36,820 nucleotides of DNA, from positions 1 to 36,820 of the forward strand of contig JBBQFD010000006.1 in the NCBI GenBank assembly GCA_038321575.1. The letters run 5' to 3'. This DNA is from JBBQFD01 sp038321575. GTDB lineage: Bacteria; Bacillota_I; Bacilli_A; RF39; UBA660. The notes under the pieces were generated by a model. It was not told where the DNA came from. It was given only the letters and a program-made list of their open reading frames with translations, and did not search any database. Every line of letters starts with the position of its first letter. Position 1 is the stretch's first letter. A program made the position numbers and the translations under genes. Positions 1 through 8,386 of the stretch are shown here, piece by piece.

Positions 1-11
1 GGGGTGAAACG

Positions 12-3000
12 ATGAATAAAAAAATTATTATTAAAATATTTATTTTTATGTTCATCTTTTTTCAATCAAATAATATAGTTAAAGCTTTTTCGTTTGGCGG
101 AGATGCTTATACTGGTTCGCAAACACCAATATCAACAAAGCCTAATACTACTAGTTGGTGGCCAAATGATGCACCTTTTGGAATGCGTATTACATTAGTT
201 GATGCTAACGGTAATCGTGTAGCTGGAAGTATATCAACTGATTATTCCAATTTTACGGGATTAAAAGGTTACAGTTATTTTTCAGGCGCAAAAAAATCTA
301 AGTTAGAATATTTAACGTTGGGTACTTCAAGTTTGTCACGTTTAAGTTTAACAAAAGGAGTTTATGCTTATAAAGCACCTATTGTTAATATGCCAAGATT
401 TGTACCAACAGAATCAATTAAAAACATTTCAAAAACAGTCGTATATGACTATTTTATGAAAAACTTTGATGCAACTAAGCATGTCCCAAATTTCATTGAA
501 TTATTAAATGATTTAAATGCACCACAATCATATATTAATGATGTTAAAACATCATCAGGATGCGTTCTAAGTAATAATTGTGTAAGCACTTTTTCTAATT
601 TAAAAAACAGCTATAATTATTTCTTTATTGTCGAACCAATTGGCTATTTTGCTATTGACAGTGGTAAATATTACGTAGCTGCAACGGCTAATGAGGCTGC
701 TTTATTATTAGGTGATACTAATGTTGGATGGGTTAAAGGGTTAACTCATTATAACTTACCAAAATCAATATATGTTTCAGATATAGTAAATTACGGATTA
801 GGAAGATTAACTGACGGCAGTGTTTATGCTGGCGGTAATTATTTAACTAAAGGACAAATAATTAGTAATGCAGGGATAGGAATAGGGGTATTTAAATTAA
901 ATGATTTATTACCTGCTGTACCAGACTGGTGTGTACCAGAATTACCAACGATTAAAATTGGTGAATGTGGAGAAGAATCAACATTTAAAGATACTGATAA
1001 TTGGAAATGTATCCAAAATTCAGGACCAACTAAATATTTAGATACGCAACCAGCAAATGGTAATTCAACATATTGTCCTGTTTATTGTAGACAAGAACTA
1101 ACAACTAATTTTCCAGAAGGAGTAACAGATTTAAAAGCTGGAACTCACTTCTTATTTGAACCGGTATCTGTTTCAACTCTTAAAGAATGTCGTACAGATA
1201 TTAAACTTAGCAAATGGGAAGCTGACTATAAAGCAGCGTCTTATAGTTCAAATGACGGCTCTGATATGGTTAGCAAATATAATGCATGGCAAAAGTTAAA
1301 AGCTAAAAGTGATAAATGGGAAGCAATTAAGGCTGCTAATTATGCAGGCGCTATTAATATAGGGCCTTGTTCAATAGAAGAAGATGTAACAAACGAAGAG
1401 TCCGCTGCTTACGCGACGGGATGCCAACCTGATAGAAACCGACTAAAAACAGTTTACGAAAATGAAATTGCAACTGCGTCATATTGGTATGCACCAGTCA
1501 AAAATTTCCCCAACACCTTTAAAGAGGTGCCCAATGAATATGTTTTAGATGGAATGTCATGCATTCTTGAAATTACTGATCCTAGTGGCAAATCATTTCA
1601 CGACATATCAGGAGATAATTATCCGATATGGAATGCATCCAATCCCTATGGTTATATAATTAAAACCATGTTCGGAAACAGTCCAAATTACACATTTACG
1701 TTAAGATCATTGGCTTTATCTTCGTATAATCAATTTTCATTGCCATCTACCGAATGTGTAAATGGTAGTGGTGTTACTACCGGTACATATTGCACCGGAA
1801 GTAGAAATACTACATTCTTCTGTTATGCTAATAATGGTAAAACTTGTACTGTAACAATTACAAAACCAAAACCGGTTGGGACTAAGTATACTTGGTCATA
1901 TGTTTATAATGGAACTACATATAATGAAACAACTTGCGCTGGTGTATCATTTATAGCTGCTGTAAATGCTGCTAATACTGCATATAATAATGCTGTAACA
2001 CGCGTAAATAATTTAAAGACAGCGTTTAAGCAATGTACTGATTGGAATATGACATTTAGTCAAAATCCAACCTTGATTGCGGAAAATAAACAAGATGGTT
2101 ATCCATTACAATCTTATCCATTATCAGTTTCTGATAAGGGAACTGATAAGAATTCAACTACCAATACCTATTGTACTGGTGCTGAATGTAATAGCTTAAC
2201 TTATGATTATACATGTGTTGGCACTGTATGTAATGGTAGTGACAGTGTAGTAATGAACACTGTTGGTGGTGGAACCTGGAAGAAATATTTTAATACTAAG
2301 GTTCAACAAACAGCTACGGAAAACTTTAATTATCAATTACCAATCAATAAAAACCGTTATGTATTAAAAAATAGTGGTTTAGTAGTTGATTCCTTGTCAG
2401 CTGCATATATTAAATCAGGAGCATATACTGATATAGGATATGCGAATTACTCACTTGGATACAATGCTGATAGTGCTAGCGGGACAGGAACGATATCAAT
2501 TAGATATAAAGATCTTGGTGAAACAAGGTTTGATAATGCAACTAATAAAAATATTAATTTTGATACTTATGTTCCTGCCGCTTCTAAAACTGGTGGGTAT
2601 TTAACTTATTCATGTACATATACATTCGATAAAAATGATGGACCAAGTGGCGGATCAAGTGGTGGATCAAGTGGTGGATCAAGTGGTGGATCAAGTGGCG
2701 GATGTGTTGGTATCAATTGTTCTGGTGGTTTAAATGTTGTATATCGCCCAATTGATTTAACTAATCCATTTCCTGCTTCCGATGGATCAACGCGTGAGGC
2801 TGGATTCAACTGGCGAGTTAAAGATAATTTCATTACTGATTTCATAACCAATAATCGTGGAGTAGCGGGACCTGCTTTATATACAACTAAGCAACCGATG
2901 TATGTTATTGATTTTACTGGAGTAAATAAAGCTAAATTAGGTGAAATTAAAACGTATAATATAACTCACGGTTATGATGATTTTAATATGATATGTGATG

Positions 3001-3119
3001 GTATAGATTTAAATAACAATAATGATGGTAGTAATTGTCGTAGTAATTATTTACGTACACAATTAAGTAGTGTTGTTAGTGGTTGCGGCATGTCTAAGAC
3101 ATGGGACGCATGTAAGTGA
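12..3119 (+). CDS. Large secreted Cys-rich surface protein heading the Tad/T4SS operon
   Basis: I do not recognise a family. The 1035-residue product opens with a typical signal peptide (residues 1-26: Lys-rich start, Ile/Phe-rich core, cleavage likely near VKAFS). The rest is hydrophilic, rich in Asn, Tyr, Thr and Gly, with many cysteines. Two Ala/Lys-rich stretches near residues 410-450 and 650-690 could be helical. Near residues 878-897 a Gly-Gly-Ser-Ser linker is built from 12-bp repeats. There is no C-terminal membrane segment or LPXTG motif, so it is probably released or held by partner proteins. The ATG has GGGGTG six bases upstream. It lies 12 bases ahead of the first pseudopilin-like gene, which suggests a role as pilus-associated adhesin or tip protein; that role is inference. 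Promoter and any upstream genes lie outside the window. Confidence 0.8.
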   Translation: MNKKIIIKIFIFMFIFFQSNNIVKAFSFGGDAYTGSQTPISTKPNTTSWWPNDAPFGMRITLVDANGNRVAGSISTDYSNFTGLKGYSYFSGAKKSKLEYLTLGTSSLSRLSLTKGVYAYKAPIVNMPRFVPTESIKNISKTVVYDYFMKNFDATKHVPNFIELLNDLNAPQSYINDVKTSSGCVLSNNCVSTFSNLKNSYNYFFIVEPIGYFAIDSGKYYVAATANEAALLLGDTNVGWVKGLTHYNLPKSIYVSDIVNYGLGRLTDGSVYAGGNYLTKGQIISNAGIGIGVFKLNDLLPAVPDWCVPELPTIKIGECGEESTFKDTDNWKCIQNSGPTKYLDTQPANGNSTYCPVYCRQELTTNFPEGVTDLKAGTHFLFEPVSVSTLKECRTDIKLSKWEADYKAASYSSNDGSDMVSKYNAWQKLKAKSDKWEAIKAANYAGAINIGPCSIEEDVTNEESAAYATGCQPDRNRLKTVYENEIATASYWYAPVKNFPNTFKEVPNEYVLDGMSCILEITDPSGKSFHDISGDNYPIWNASNPYGYIIKTMFGNSPNYTFTLRSLALSSYNQFSLPSTECVNGSGVTTGTYCTGSRNTTFFCYANNGKTCTVTITKPKPVGTKYTWSYVYNGTTYNETTCAGVSFIAAVNAANTAYNNAVTRVNNLKTAFKQCTDWNMTFSQNPTLIAENKQDGYPLQSYPLSVSDKGTDKNSTTNTYCTGAECNSLTYDYTCVGTVCNGSDSVVMNTVGGGTWKKYFNTKVQQTATENFNYQLPINKNRYVLKNSGLVVDSLSAAYIKSGAYTDIGYANYSLGYNADSASGTGTISIRYKDLGETRFDNATNKNINFDTYVPAASKTGGYLTYSCTYTFDKNDGPSGGSSGGSSGGSSGGSSGGCVGINCSGGLNVVYRPIDLTNPFPASDGSTREAGFNWRVKDNFITDFITNNRGVAGPALYTTKQPMYVIDFTGVNKAKLGEIKTYNITHGYDDFNMICDGIDLNNNNDGSNCRSNYLRTQLSSVVSGCGMSKTWDACK
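2643..2702 (+). repeat. Five tandem 12-bp repeats encoding a Gly/Ser hinge
   Basis: Five consecutive copies of a unit like TCAAGTGGTGGA, differing by single bases (C for T at the start of copy 1; GGC for GGT in copies 1 and 5). They encode Ser-Ser-Gly-Gly repeats inside the 1035-residue secreted protein. The unit is a multiple of three, so gain or loss of copies would change linker length without breaking the frame. Confidence 0.9.
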
Positions 3120-3131
3120 GGTGGTAAGTAA

Positions 3132-3533
3132 ATGAGAGAGTCATTTTGGGGAGTAACGGTGTTATTCCTAGGTTTAACAGCTATTGGATTTATCTTTTTC
3201 TTTCAAACACTCACCAACACCGATGAACACAATTATTATTTATTAAAAGAAACAACGGAATCAGCAATGATGGATGCCTTTGATCTTGCTGCTTACCGTA
3301 AATATGGAGAGATTCGTATTGATCGTGAAAAGTTTGTTGAAAACTTTATACGCAGATTTGCAGAAAGTGCTAATTTAGCTCGTGATTACAAAATTGAAAT
3401 ATATGATGTAAACGAGGTACCACCAAAGGTAAGTATTAAGGTTTCAAGTGCTCAAAGTGGAAGCGGAACTGGACAAGTCTTAAACTTTGACATTACAAAT
3501 AAATTAGACGCAATATTAGAAACGCCATATTAG
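3132..3533 (+). CDS. TadE/pseudopilin-like membrane-anchored protein, 133 aa
   Basis: A short N-terminus (MRESFWG) is followed by one hydrophobic helix (about residues 8-26) and a hydrophilic domain, the layout of a pseudopilin or minor pilin. No Glu follows the glycine at position +5 as in classical type IV pilins. The exposed part is mixed alpha/beta in composition and has no cysteine, unlike the other small pilin-like proteins of the locus. It may belong to a small Firmicutes family of unknown function (possibly DUF5411; recalled, not checked). GAGGTGGT precedes the ATG. It sits between the secreted protein and the CpaB-like gene, so a part in pilus assembly is the best inference. Confidence 0.6.
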   Translation: MRESFWGVTVLFLGLTAIGFIFFFQTLTNTDEHNYYLLKETTESAMMDAFDLAAYRKYGEIRIDREKFVENFIRRFAESANLARDYKIEIYDVNEVPPKVSIKVSSAQSGSGTGQVLNFDITNKLDAILETPY

Positions 3534-3550
3534 AAGAAGGGATTGAGAAA

Positions 3551-4342
3551 ATGAATAATATTCTATTGTCACTAAAAAGATTTTTAAAAAATAAGAACAC
3601 GGTAACCATTATTGGGGTGGTGGTTGTTATTGCAATACTCTATTTTGGATATACAATGCAAATTAGAAATGCTGTAACACCAATAACCGGTATTCCAGTA
3701 GCTAAAGAAACGATTCAACCTCGTACGCAAATAACAAGTGATATGATTGAATACGTTGATATAGCTCCGATTATGTTAACTGATAAAGTAGTTAGAGTAT
3801 CAAGTTTAGTAATTGGTAAGTTTACTAACTATAATACAGTTATTCCAGCGGGCAGTTTATTTTATACAGGAGTATTGGTTGAAAAGACAGATTTACCTGA
3901 TTCATCATTCGTGGAAGTAAAAGCTGGTCAATTACCATATAACTTCCCAGTAACGATGGATACAACTTATGGTAATTCTATTTTTCCAGGTAATATGGTT
4001 GATATTTATATGAAAGCGGTTAATGATGCCGGCCAAATTATGGTTGGTAAATTAATCGAAAATGTTGAAGTCTTAGCTGTTAAAGACAGTTCAGGACGTC
4101 ATGTTTTTGAAAATAGTGAAGAACAAAGAGTACCAGCAACTTTAATTTTCGGAGTAACTGATGAAATAAACATTTTACTACGTAAGGCTAGTTATATGAA
4201 TAGTTTCTCAGTAGAATTATTCCCAATACCACATGGTGGTACAGTATCAACTACCGGAACGCTTCAAGTAAGCACGCAACAATTAAAAGATTTCATTAAC
4301 GCCAATACTGTTACTATTGCTGAAGTAGTACCAGGAGCATAA
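3551..4342 (+). CDS. SAF-domain protein, CpaB/RcpC-like Flp pilus assembly factor
   Basis: The 263-residue product has an N-terminal membrane helix (about residues 18-34), then a SAF-like domain: the run starting GIPVAKETIQPRTQI, followed by an ITSDM motif and a GKFTNY/IPAGSLF stretch, matches the beta-clip fold seen in CpaB/RcpC and FlgA. CpaB proteins act at the outer face of the membrane in Tad pilus biogenesis, and some bind peptidoglycan. The gene directly precedes the CpaF/TadA ATPase with one base between stop and start, which matches gene order in Tad loci. Length is close to other CpaB proteins. Family assignment is from motif and context. Confidence 0.75.
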   Translation: MNNILLSLKRFLKNKNTVTIIGVVVVIAILYFGYTMQIRNAVTPITGIPVAKETIQPRTQITSDMIEYVDIAPIMLTDKVVRVSSLVIGKFTNYNTVIPAGSLFYTGVLVEKTDLPDSSFVEVKAGQLPYNFPVTMDTTYGNSIFPGNMVDIYMKAVNDAGQIMVGKLIENVEVLAVKDSSGRHVFENSEEQRVPATLIFGVTDEINILLRKASYMNSFSVELFPIPHGGTVSTTGTLQVSTQQLKDFINANTVTIAEVVPGA

Positions 4343-4343
4343 C

Positions 4344-5468
4344 ATGAACAATGATAACACTATCTTCGCACAGATAGATTTTGGACCATTAAAACCCTAT
4401 TTGGCTGATGATGATATAACAGATATCTCATACAGTAATGGTGGTCAGTTATGGCTTAAAACCTTATCTAAAGGCTTATTTAGAGTTGAAAATTCTGGTG
4501 TTGATGATGCTTTAATGGAAAAGATCGCTTTTCAATGTTCCAATGTTATGGGAAGTACCTTTAATATGGCTCATCCCTTCTTGGATGCAGAAAGTGCTGA
4601 ATTACGTTTAAATTTTATTCATGATTCGATTGCGAAGAATGGAATTGCTGCTGTTTTACGTAAAACACCAGCAAAAATACGTTTAGTAAAAGAAAAAATA
4701 ATTGCTGATAAATATATCACCCTTGATATTCATGACTTTTTAATTAAATGTGTTGAAGGTCATTGTAATATTGTAGTGTGTGGTGAAACTGGTTCTGGTA
4801 AGACCGAGTTTGTTAAGTATTTAGCAGCTCATACTCGTGAAGATGAAAAATTAATTACCATAGAAGATACTTTAGAATTACATTTAGATCGTATTTTTCC
4901 ACATCGTGATATCGTCGCTATGAAAACAAATAATATTGCATCATATACTGATGTTTTAGTTACTTGTATGCGTCAAAATCCAAAGTGGATTTTACTATCA
5001 GAATGTCGTAGTGCCGAAGCTGTAACAGCAGTTCGTAACTCAATATCTTCTGGACATTACATATTATCAACAATCCATGCTGATAAAGCAGAATCTATTC
5101 CACTACGTATGTATAGTTTACTTGAAACCAATCAAGATGTAGATCAATTTGTTAAAACGATTTATCGTTATATTCAAATCGGGGTTTATGTTCGTGGTTA
5201 TCAAGATAAAGATACAAAACGTTTTGTACGTGAAATAGGTGAAGTAGTTGAATTTTATGTTACTGAAGATAATAAATCAATATGTAATACAATATATAAG
5301 AAAAACCCAAGTGGTTTAGTAATACGTAATGTACCAAGTAAACATCTACAAGACTATTTACTTGGTCAAGGGGTAGTTATATCACCAGATATGATTACGG
5401 TTAATGATACATCAGTTCCTGATGTTAAACCAATTGGTGAAGAAGAAAAGATCGAAATAATTTTATAG
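4344..5468 (+). CDS. cpaF: CpaF/TadA-type secretion ATPase (VirB11 superfamily)
   Basis: A hexameric ATPase of the type II/IV secretion superfamily. Visible motifs are Walker A GETGSGKT (residues 147-154), the acidic ITIEDTLEL box (171-179), a Walker B-like WILLSE followed by CRSAEA (215-226) and the His box STIHADK (H245). The N-terminal domain is shorter than in many CpaF proteins (374 residues in all). It would power pilus polymerisation or T4SS assembly from the cytoplasmic face. The neighbours downstream are TadB- and TadC-like proteins, which favours a Tad role, but it is the only VirB11-type ATPase in the window and could serve the linked VirB/VirD4 genes too. Confidence 0.93.
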   Translation: MNNDNTIFAQIDFGPLKPYLADDDITDISYSNGGQLWLKTLSKGLFRVENSGVDDALMEKIAFQCSNVMGSTFNMAHPFLDAESAELRLNFIHDSIAKNGIAAVLRKTPAKIRLVKEKIIADKYITLDIHDFLIKCVEGHCNIVVCGETGSGKTEFVKYLAAHTREDEKLITIEDTLELHLDRIFPHRDIVAMKTNNIASYTDVLVTCMRQNPKWILLSECRSAEAVTAVRNSISSGHYILSTIHADKAESIPLRMYSLLETNQDVDQFVKTIYRYIQIGVYVRGYQDKDTKRFVREIGEVVEFYVTEDNKSICNTIYKKNPSGLVIRNVPSKHLQDYLLGQGVVISPDMITVNDTSVPDVKPIGEEEKIEIIL

Positions 5469-5482
5469 AAGGGGGCTATTAA

Positions 5483-6385
5483 ATGGAAAATATAATGTTT
5501 TTAATAATTGGAGCAATCGTAATATTTATTGCTGTATATCGCCGTAATAATGGTGAAAATGTCTATAAATATATCGTCAACCAAACTGGCAGTCTTTATA
5601 ATAAATATGCACCCTTTTCTTTTAAAGAAGTAAGAGAAAAAGTTAAGAACCTGGGCCAAGAATACTCAGTTAGACAATATACGATTCAAATAACAGTGTT
5701 TGCGGTATCAGCATTCTTAATCTCTTATTTATATTTCTATAATATTCTTATTTCTTTATTATATATGGTATTATCAATAACAATTATTCCTTATTTAACA
5801 TTCTTAAGATGTAAACGTATATATAGTGAATTTATCTTTGAACAAATTCAAGTATATACAACTAATACTATTATGGAATTCGCGACTACTCAGTCGTTTG
5901 TTAAAGCCTTGGAAGGGGTATATGAATCAGGTGTTTTAGAAGATCCTGTTAAAACGGATATTAAAACAATGATTGATATGGCATATGATAATGGAACGAT
6001 TGTTGAATCAATTAATTATTTTGATAATAAGTATCCATTTTATATCGTTAAGAATATGCATCAACTATTTTTACAAATAACTAATGAAGGTTCTAAGGAT
6101 TCAAGTGGATCATTGGAAAATATGTCATTAGATATTGATATGTTAGTTGAAAGTGTTTACCGAGATCGCTTAGATCGTGCTTCATTCCATAAGAAGTTCT
6201 TACAATTTGGAATTGTTTTATATTTAATGGTTATGTTAGTTCAATTTCTATTAGGAGTTGAAACTTATATTAAAGCTATTGACAGCTTATATGTTCAATT
6301 GCTATTACATATAATTGTTTTAGTTAATACATATTTCTTACTTAGTGGTGAGAAGTATTATAATGAGAATGTAGGTGCTGAATAA
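5483..6385 (+). CDS. tadB: TadB-like inner membrane platform protein (T2SSF type)
   Basis: The 300-residue protein has an N-terminal membrane helix, two closely spaced hydrophobic segments around residues 70-108, a long polar helical region (about 115-235) and two C-terminal membrane segments (about 243-290). This is the layout of TadB, one of the paired platform proteins of Tad pili. Motif conservation is weak, so the call rests on topology plus position directly after the CpaF ATPase and before a second similar protein. Ribosome site GAAGGGGG. Its stop TAA shares one base with the next ATG (TAATG), so the two are translationally coupled. Confidence 0.72.
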   Translation: MENIMFLIIGAIVIFIAVYRRNNGENVYKYIVNQTGSLYNKYAPFSFKEVREKVKNLGQEYSVRQYTIQITVFAVSAFLISYLYFYNILISLLYMVLSITIIPYLTFLRCKRIYSEFIFEQIQVYTTNTIMEFATTQSFVKALEGVYESGVLEDPVKTDIKTMIDMAYDNGTIVESINYFDNKYPFYIVKNMHQLFLQITNEGSKDSSGSLENMSLDIDMLVESVYRDRLDRASFHKKFLQFGIVLYLMVMLVQFLLGVETYIKAIDSLYVQLLLHIIVLVNTYFLLSGEKYYNENVGAE

Positions 6386-7170
6386 TGGAATTTATATTTA
6401 TAGGTATAATTATTATATTCATATTACAATATAATCGAAAGATTGACTCAAATAAGTTTATTAAAGAAACCGAACCATACTTCCGTTTTTTAATGGAAGA
6501 TGATTATAATTTTTTAGTTAATGTTAAATATGGTGCTAGTATTGATGATGTTAATAATCTATTTGGAACAAGAGTTCGTAATGGATTAATCACGATTGTG
6601 TTAATGTTTTTCTTATTCTTATCACAATTAAACTTTGTTAATGCATTGCTAGCAGTTATCATTGGGTTTGTGATATTTAAATATCCATACATTAAATTAA
6701 AAGGATATTATAAGAGAAATTTAAATTCTATTAATATGATGTTACCTTATTATTTAAAAAGTTTAGAAATATTGGTGCAACATTATACAGTACCAGTAGC
6801 ACTTAGTCGCTCAGTCTTAACAGCGCCAGATATTTTTAAACCGGGTCTTAAAAAAATGATTGAAAAGATTGATTCAGGAGACTCTAGTGTTGAACCATAT
6901 ATGGATTTTGCGAAAGCATATCCGGTTCGTGATTCAATGCGTATGATGCGTTTGTTATATCGTTTAGGTTTAGGTTCACAAGAAAATAAACAAGAACAAT
7001 TAATGATGTTTTCAAAGAGTGTCTCATCTTTACAAAGTAAATCACGTGATTTAAAATATCAAGAACGTTTAGAGAAAATGGAAGGTAAAACCATGACTAT
7101 GTTGATTGTAACCGGTGGTGGAGTGTTATTTTTACTCCTTCTAGTTATGACAACTATGTTTACAATTTAA
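6385..7170 (+). CDS. tadC: TadC-like inner membrane platform protein
   Basis: A 261-residue membrane protein resembling its upstream neighbour: N-terminal helix, a hydrophobic pair near residues 70-95, a cytoplasmic helical region with Met/Arg-rich stretch DSMRMMRLLYRL, and a last membrane helix (about 236-260). In Tad systems TadB and TadC pair under the ATPase to extrude pilin. Coupled to the previous gene by a one-base stop/start overlap. A promoter follows, so the platform genes end the first block of the operon. The family call is by topology and context. Confidence 0.7.
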   Translation: MEFIFIGIIIIFILQYNRKIDSNKFIKETEPYFRFLMEDDYNFLVNVKYGASIDDVNNLFGTRVRNGLITIVLMFFLFLSQLNFVNALLAVIIGFVIFKYPYIKLKGYYKRNLNSINMMLPYYLKSLEILVQHYTVPVALSRSVLTAPDIFKPGLKKMIEKIDSGDSSVEPYMDFAKAYPVRDSMRMMRLLYRLGLGSQENKQEQLMMFSKSVSSLQSKSRDLKYQERLEKMEGKTMTMLIVTGGGVLFLLLLVMTTMFTI

Positions 7171-7199
7171 TTTGTAATTAAAAGATTCTATGTTATAAT
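7171..7199 (+). promoter_or_regulatory. Internal promoter ahead of the small pilin gene
   Basis: TATAAT at 7194-7199 with an extended TGT in front (7191-7193); the matching -35 is weak (TTTGTA, 7171-7176, 17-base spacer). It would allow the following pilin-like genes to be expressed above the level of the upstream assembly genes. Confidence 0.6.
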
Positions 7200-7229
7200 A
7201 AAATTAATAAAGAATAGGTGGTGATTTGA

Positions 7230-7433
7230 ATGAAAGAAGCAGCAGGAGAAGCAAACTTAACAGTTATTACTATCATCCTAATTGGTATTGTTGTTGCAAT
7301 AGCAACTCCACTTATCACTAGTATGATGGCTAATACTGCTAAAAGATCATGTTGTACAAATGCCGGAGGTTCATGGGACGGCTCATGCAGTGTTGCAAAT
7401 ACATGGAATAGTGCAACTAACTCATGTAATTAG
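7230..7433 (+). CDS. Small Flp-like pilin candidate, 67 aa
   Basis: A short N-terminus (MKEAAG) leads into a single hydrophobic helix (about residues 10-30), then a small Cys-rich tail with SCC, GSC and NSC motifs. Size and layout match Flp/Fap-type pilins, and its own extended -10 promoter 30 bases upstream fits an abundant subunit. The classical prepilin Glu at +5 after the glycine is absent. The tail motif GGSWDGSC plus the later C could form two disulfides outside the cell. AGGTGGTGA lies ahead of the ATG. This is my best candidate for the major Tad pilin. Confidence 0.65.
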   Translation: MKEAAGEANLTVITIILIGIVVAIATPLITSMMANTAKRSCCTNAGGSWDGSCSVANTWNSATNSCN

Positions 7434-7477
7434 TCTTAAAAGAATATTTAGAGTGTGAATGGGAAGTGTTTTAATAT

Positions 7478-7942
7478 ATGAAAGAAAGTATTGGTAGTGT
7501 TGCGTTATATAATATAATAATTATTTTTATCATCATTACTTTTGCTTTCCTTGCTGGAACAATTAGTTACAGTAAGTCATTCAGAGTAAATAGTCGTATT
7601 GTTAATGCTTTAGAGAAATACGAAGGCTATAACGATAAGGCTAGTGCTGAAATTGATAAATTATTGGTTACCATTGGCTATCGCCAAAACTCTATTACTA
7701 GCAGTAGCGGTGATTGTCCAATAAAGAATAATGTTGAAGCTGAAAAGATGTTCAGCGGGTATTTTGTATATTGTGTATATGAAATACCAGATACTAATGA
7801 CAAATATCATTGGGGAATATTAACTTATATGTATATTGATATTCCAATTGTTAGTAGTGTACTTAAAATACCAGTTTATTCTGAATCTGATAGTTATTAT
7901 CGCTTCCCTAAAACATTCCCTAAACTTGATGAAAATATGTAG
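7478..7942 (+). CDS. Pseudopilin-like protein A, 154 aa (paralogue of the next gene)
   Basis: N-terminus MKESIG, then one hydrophobic helix (about residues 10-28), then KSFRV and an extracytoplasmic domain with two cysteines. It shares its layout and several blocks with the following 138-residue protein: K-[SA]-FRV, an E-K-x-x-GYN block, IGYR, a Cys pair about 20-25 residues apart, and a closing YMY-[IF]-DIP…PVY block. Such proteins act as minor pilins (TadE/TadF-like) in Tad systems. GGGAAGTG precedes the start at a slightly long spacing. Confidence 0.65.
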   Translation: MKESIGSVALYNIIIIFIIITFAFLAGTISYSKSFRVNSRIVNALEKYEGYNDKASAEIDKLLVTIGYRQNSITSSSGDCPIKNNVEAEKMFSGYFVYCVYEIPDTNDKYHWGILTYMYIDIPIVSSVLKIPVYSESDSYYRFPKTFPKLDENM

Positions 7943-7957
7943 TGAGAAGGTGCTAAT

Positions 7958-8374
7958 ATGCGTAATGCGATAGGTAATGCATTACTATTTAACATTGTCG
8001 TAACGATGGTTGTTTTAATTATCGCTTTTTTAGCATCATCCTTAAATTATACGAAAGCTTTTAGAGTTAAAAATAATATATTAAATATGGTTGAAAAGAA
8101 CAATGGTTATAATAAAGAGGAAATCGACGCTGAACTAAGTAAAATTGGTTATCGCGTTAATATAAATGGCACCCAAAATTGTTTAGCTAAAAATAGTAGT
8201 GGTGTAGTATTAAATACAGCTAGCAATTATCGTTATTGTATAGTTAAATATACAGTAACTAATGGTGTTTATTATGGTATTACTGCTTATATGTATTTTG
8301 ATATACCAATAATAAATAGTTTGCTTGAGTTTCCCGTATATGGTGAAACTAAAGTAATATATGATTTAAAGTAG
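7958..8374 (+). CDS. Pseudopilin-like protein B, 138 aa (paralogue of the previous gene)
   Basis: N-terminus MRNAIG followed by a membrane helix and a domain of about 105 residues. Shared blocks with the 154-residue neighbour (KAFRV, GYN, IGYR, Cys…Cys, YMYFDIP, PVYGE) show a tandem duplication. It is shorter, mainly in the region between the two cysteines and at the C-terminus. Ribosome site AGAAGGTG. Probable minor pilin of the Tad-like apparatus. The gene ends 12 bases before the CpaE-like gene. Confidence 0.65.
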   Translation: MRNAIGNALLFNIVVTMVVLIIAFLASSLNYTKAFRVKNNILNMVEKNNGYNKEEIDAELSKIGYRVNINGTQNCLAKNSSGVVLNTASNYRYCIVKYTVTNGVYYGITAYMYFDIPIINSLLEFPVYGETKVIYDLK

Positions 8375-8386
8375 GAGGAAACAGAT

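Noticed and set aside
2643..2702. Short tandem repeats as a possible CRISPR array
   Set aside because: Units are 12 bp with no spacers and lie in-frame within a coding region; no cas genes in the window.
2606..2851. 81-codon minus-strand frame with repeated Pro-rich codons
   Set aside because: It is the antisense of the Gly/Ser repeats; no ribosome site and it lies wholly within the secreted-protein gene.
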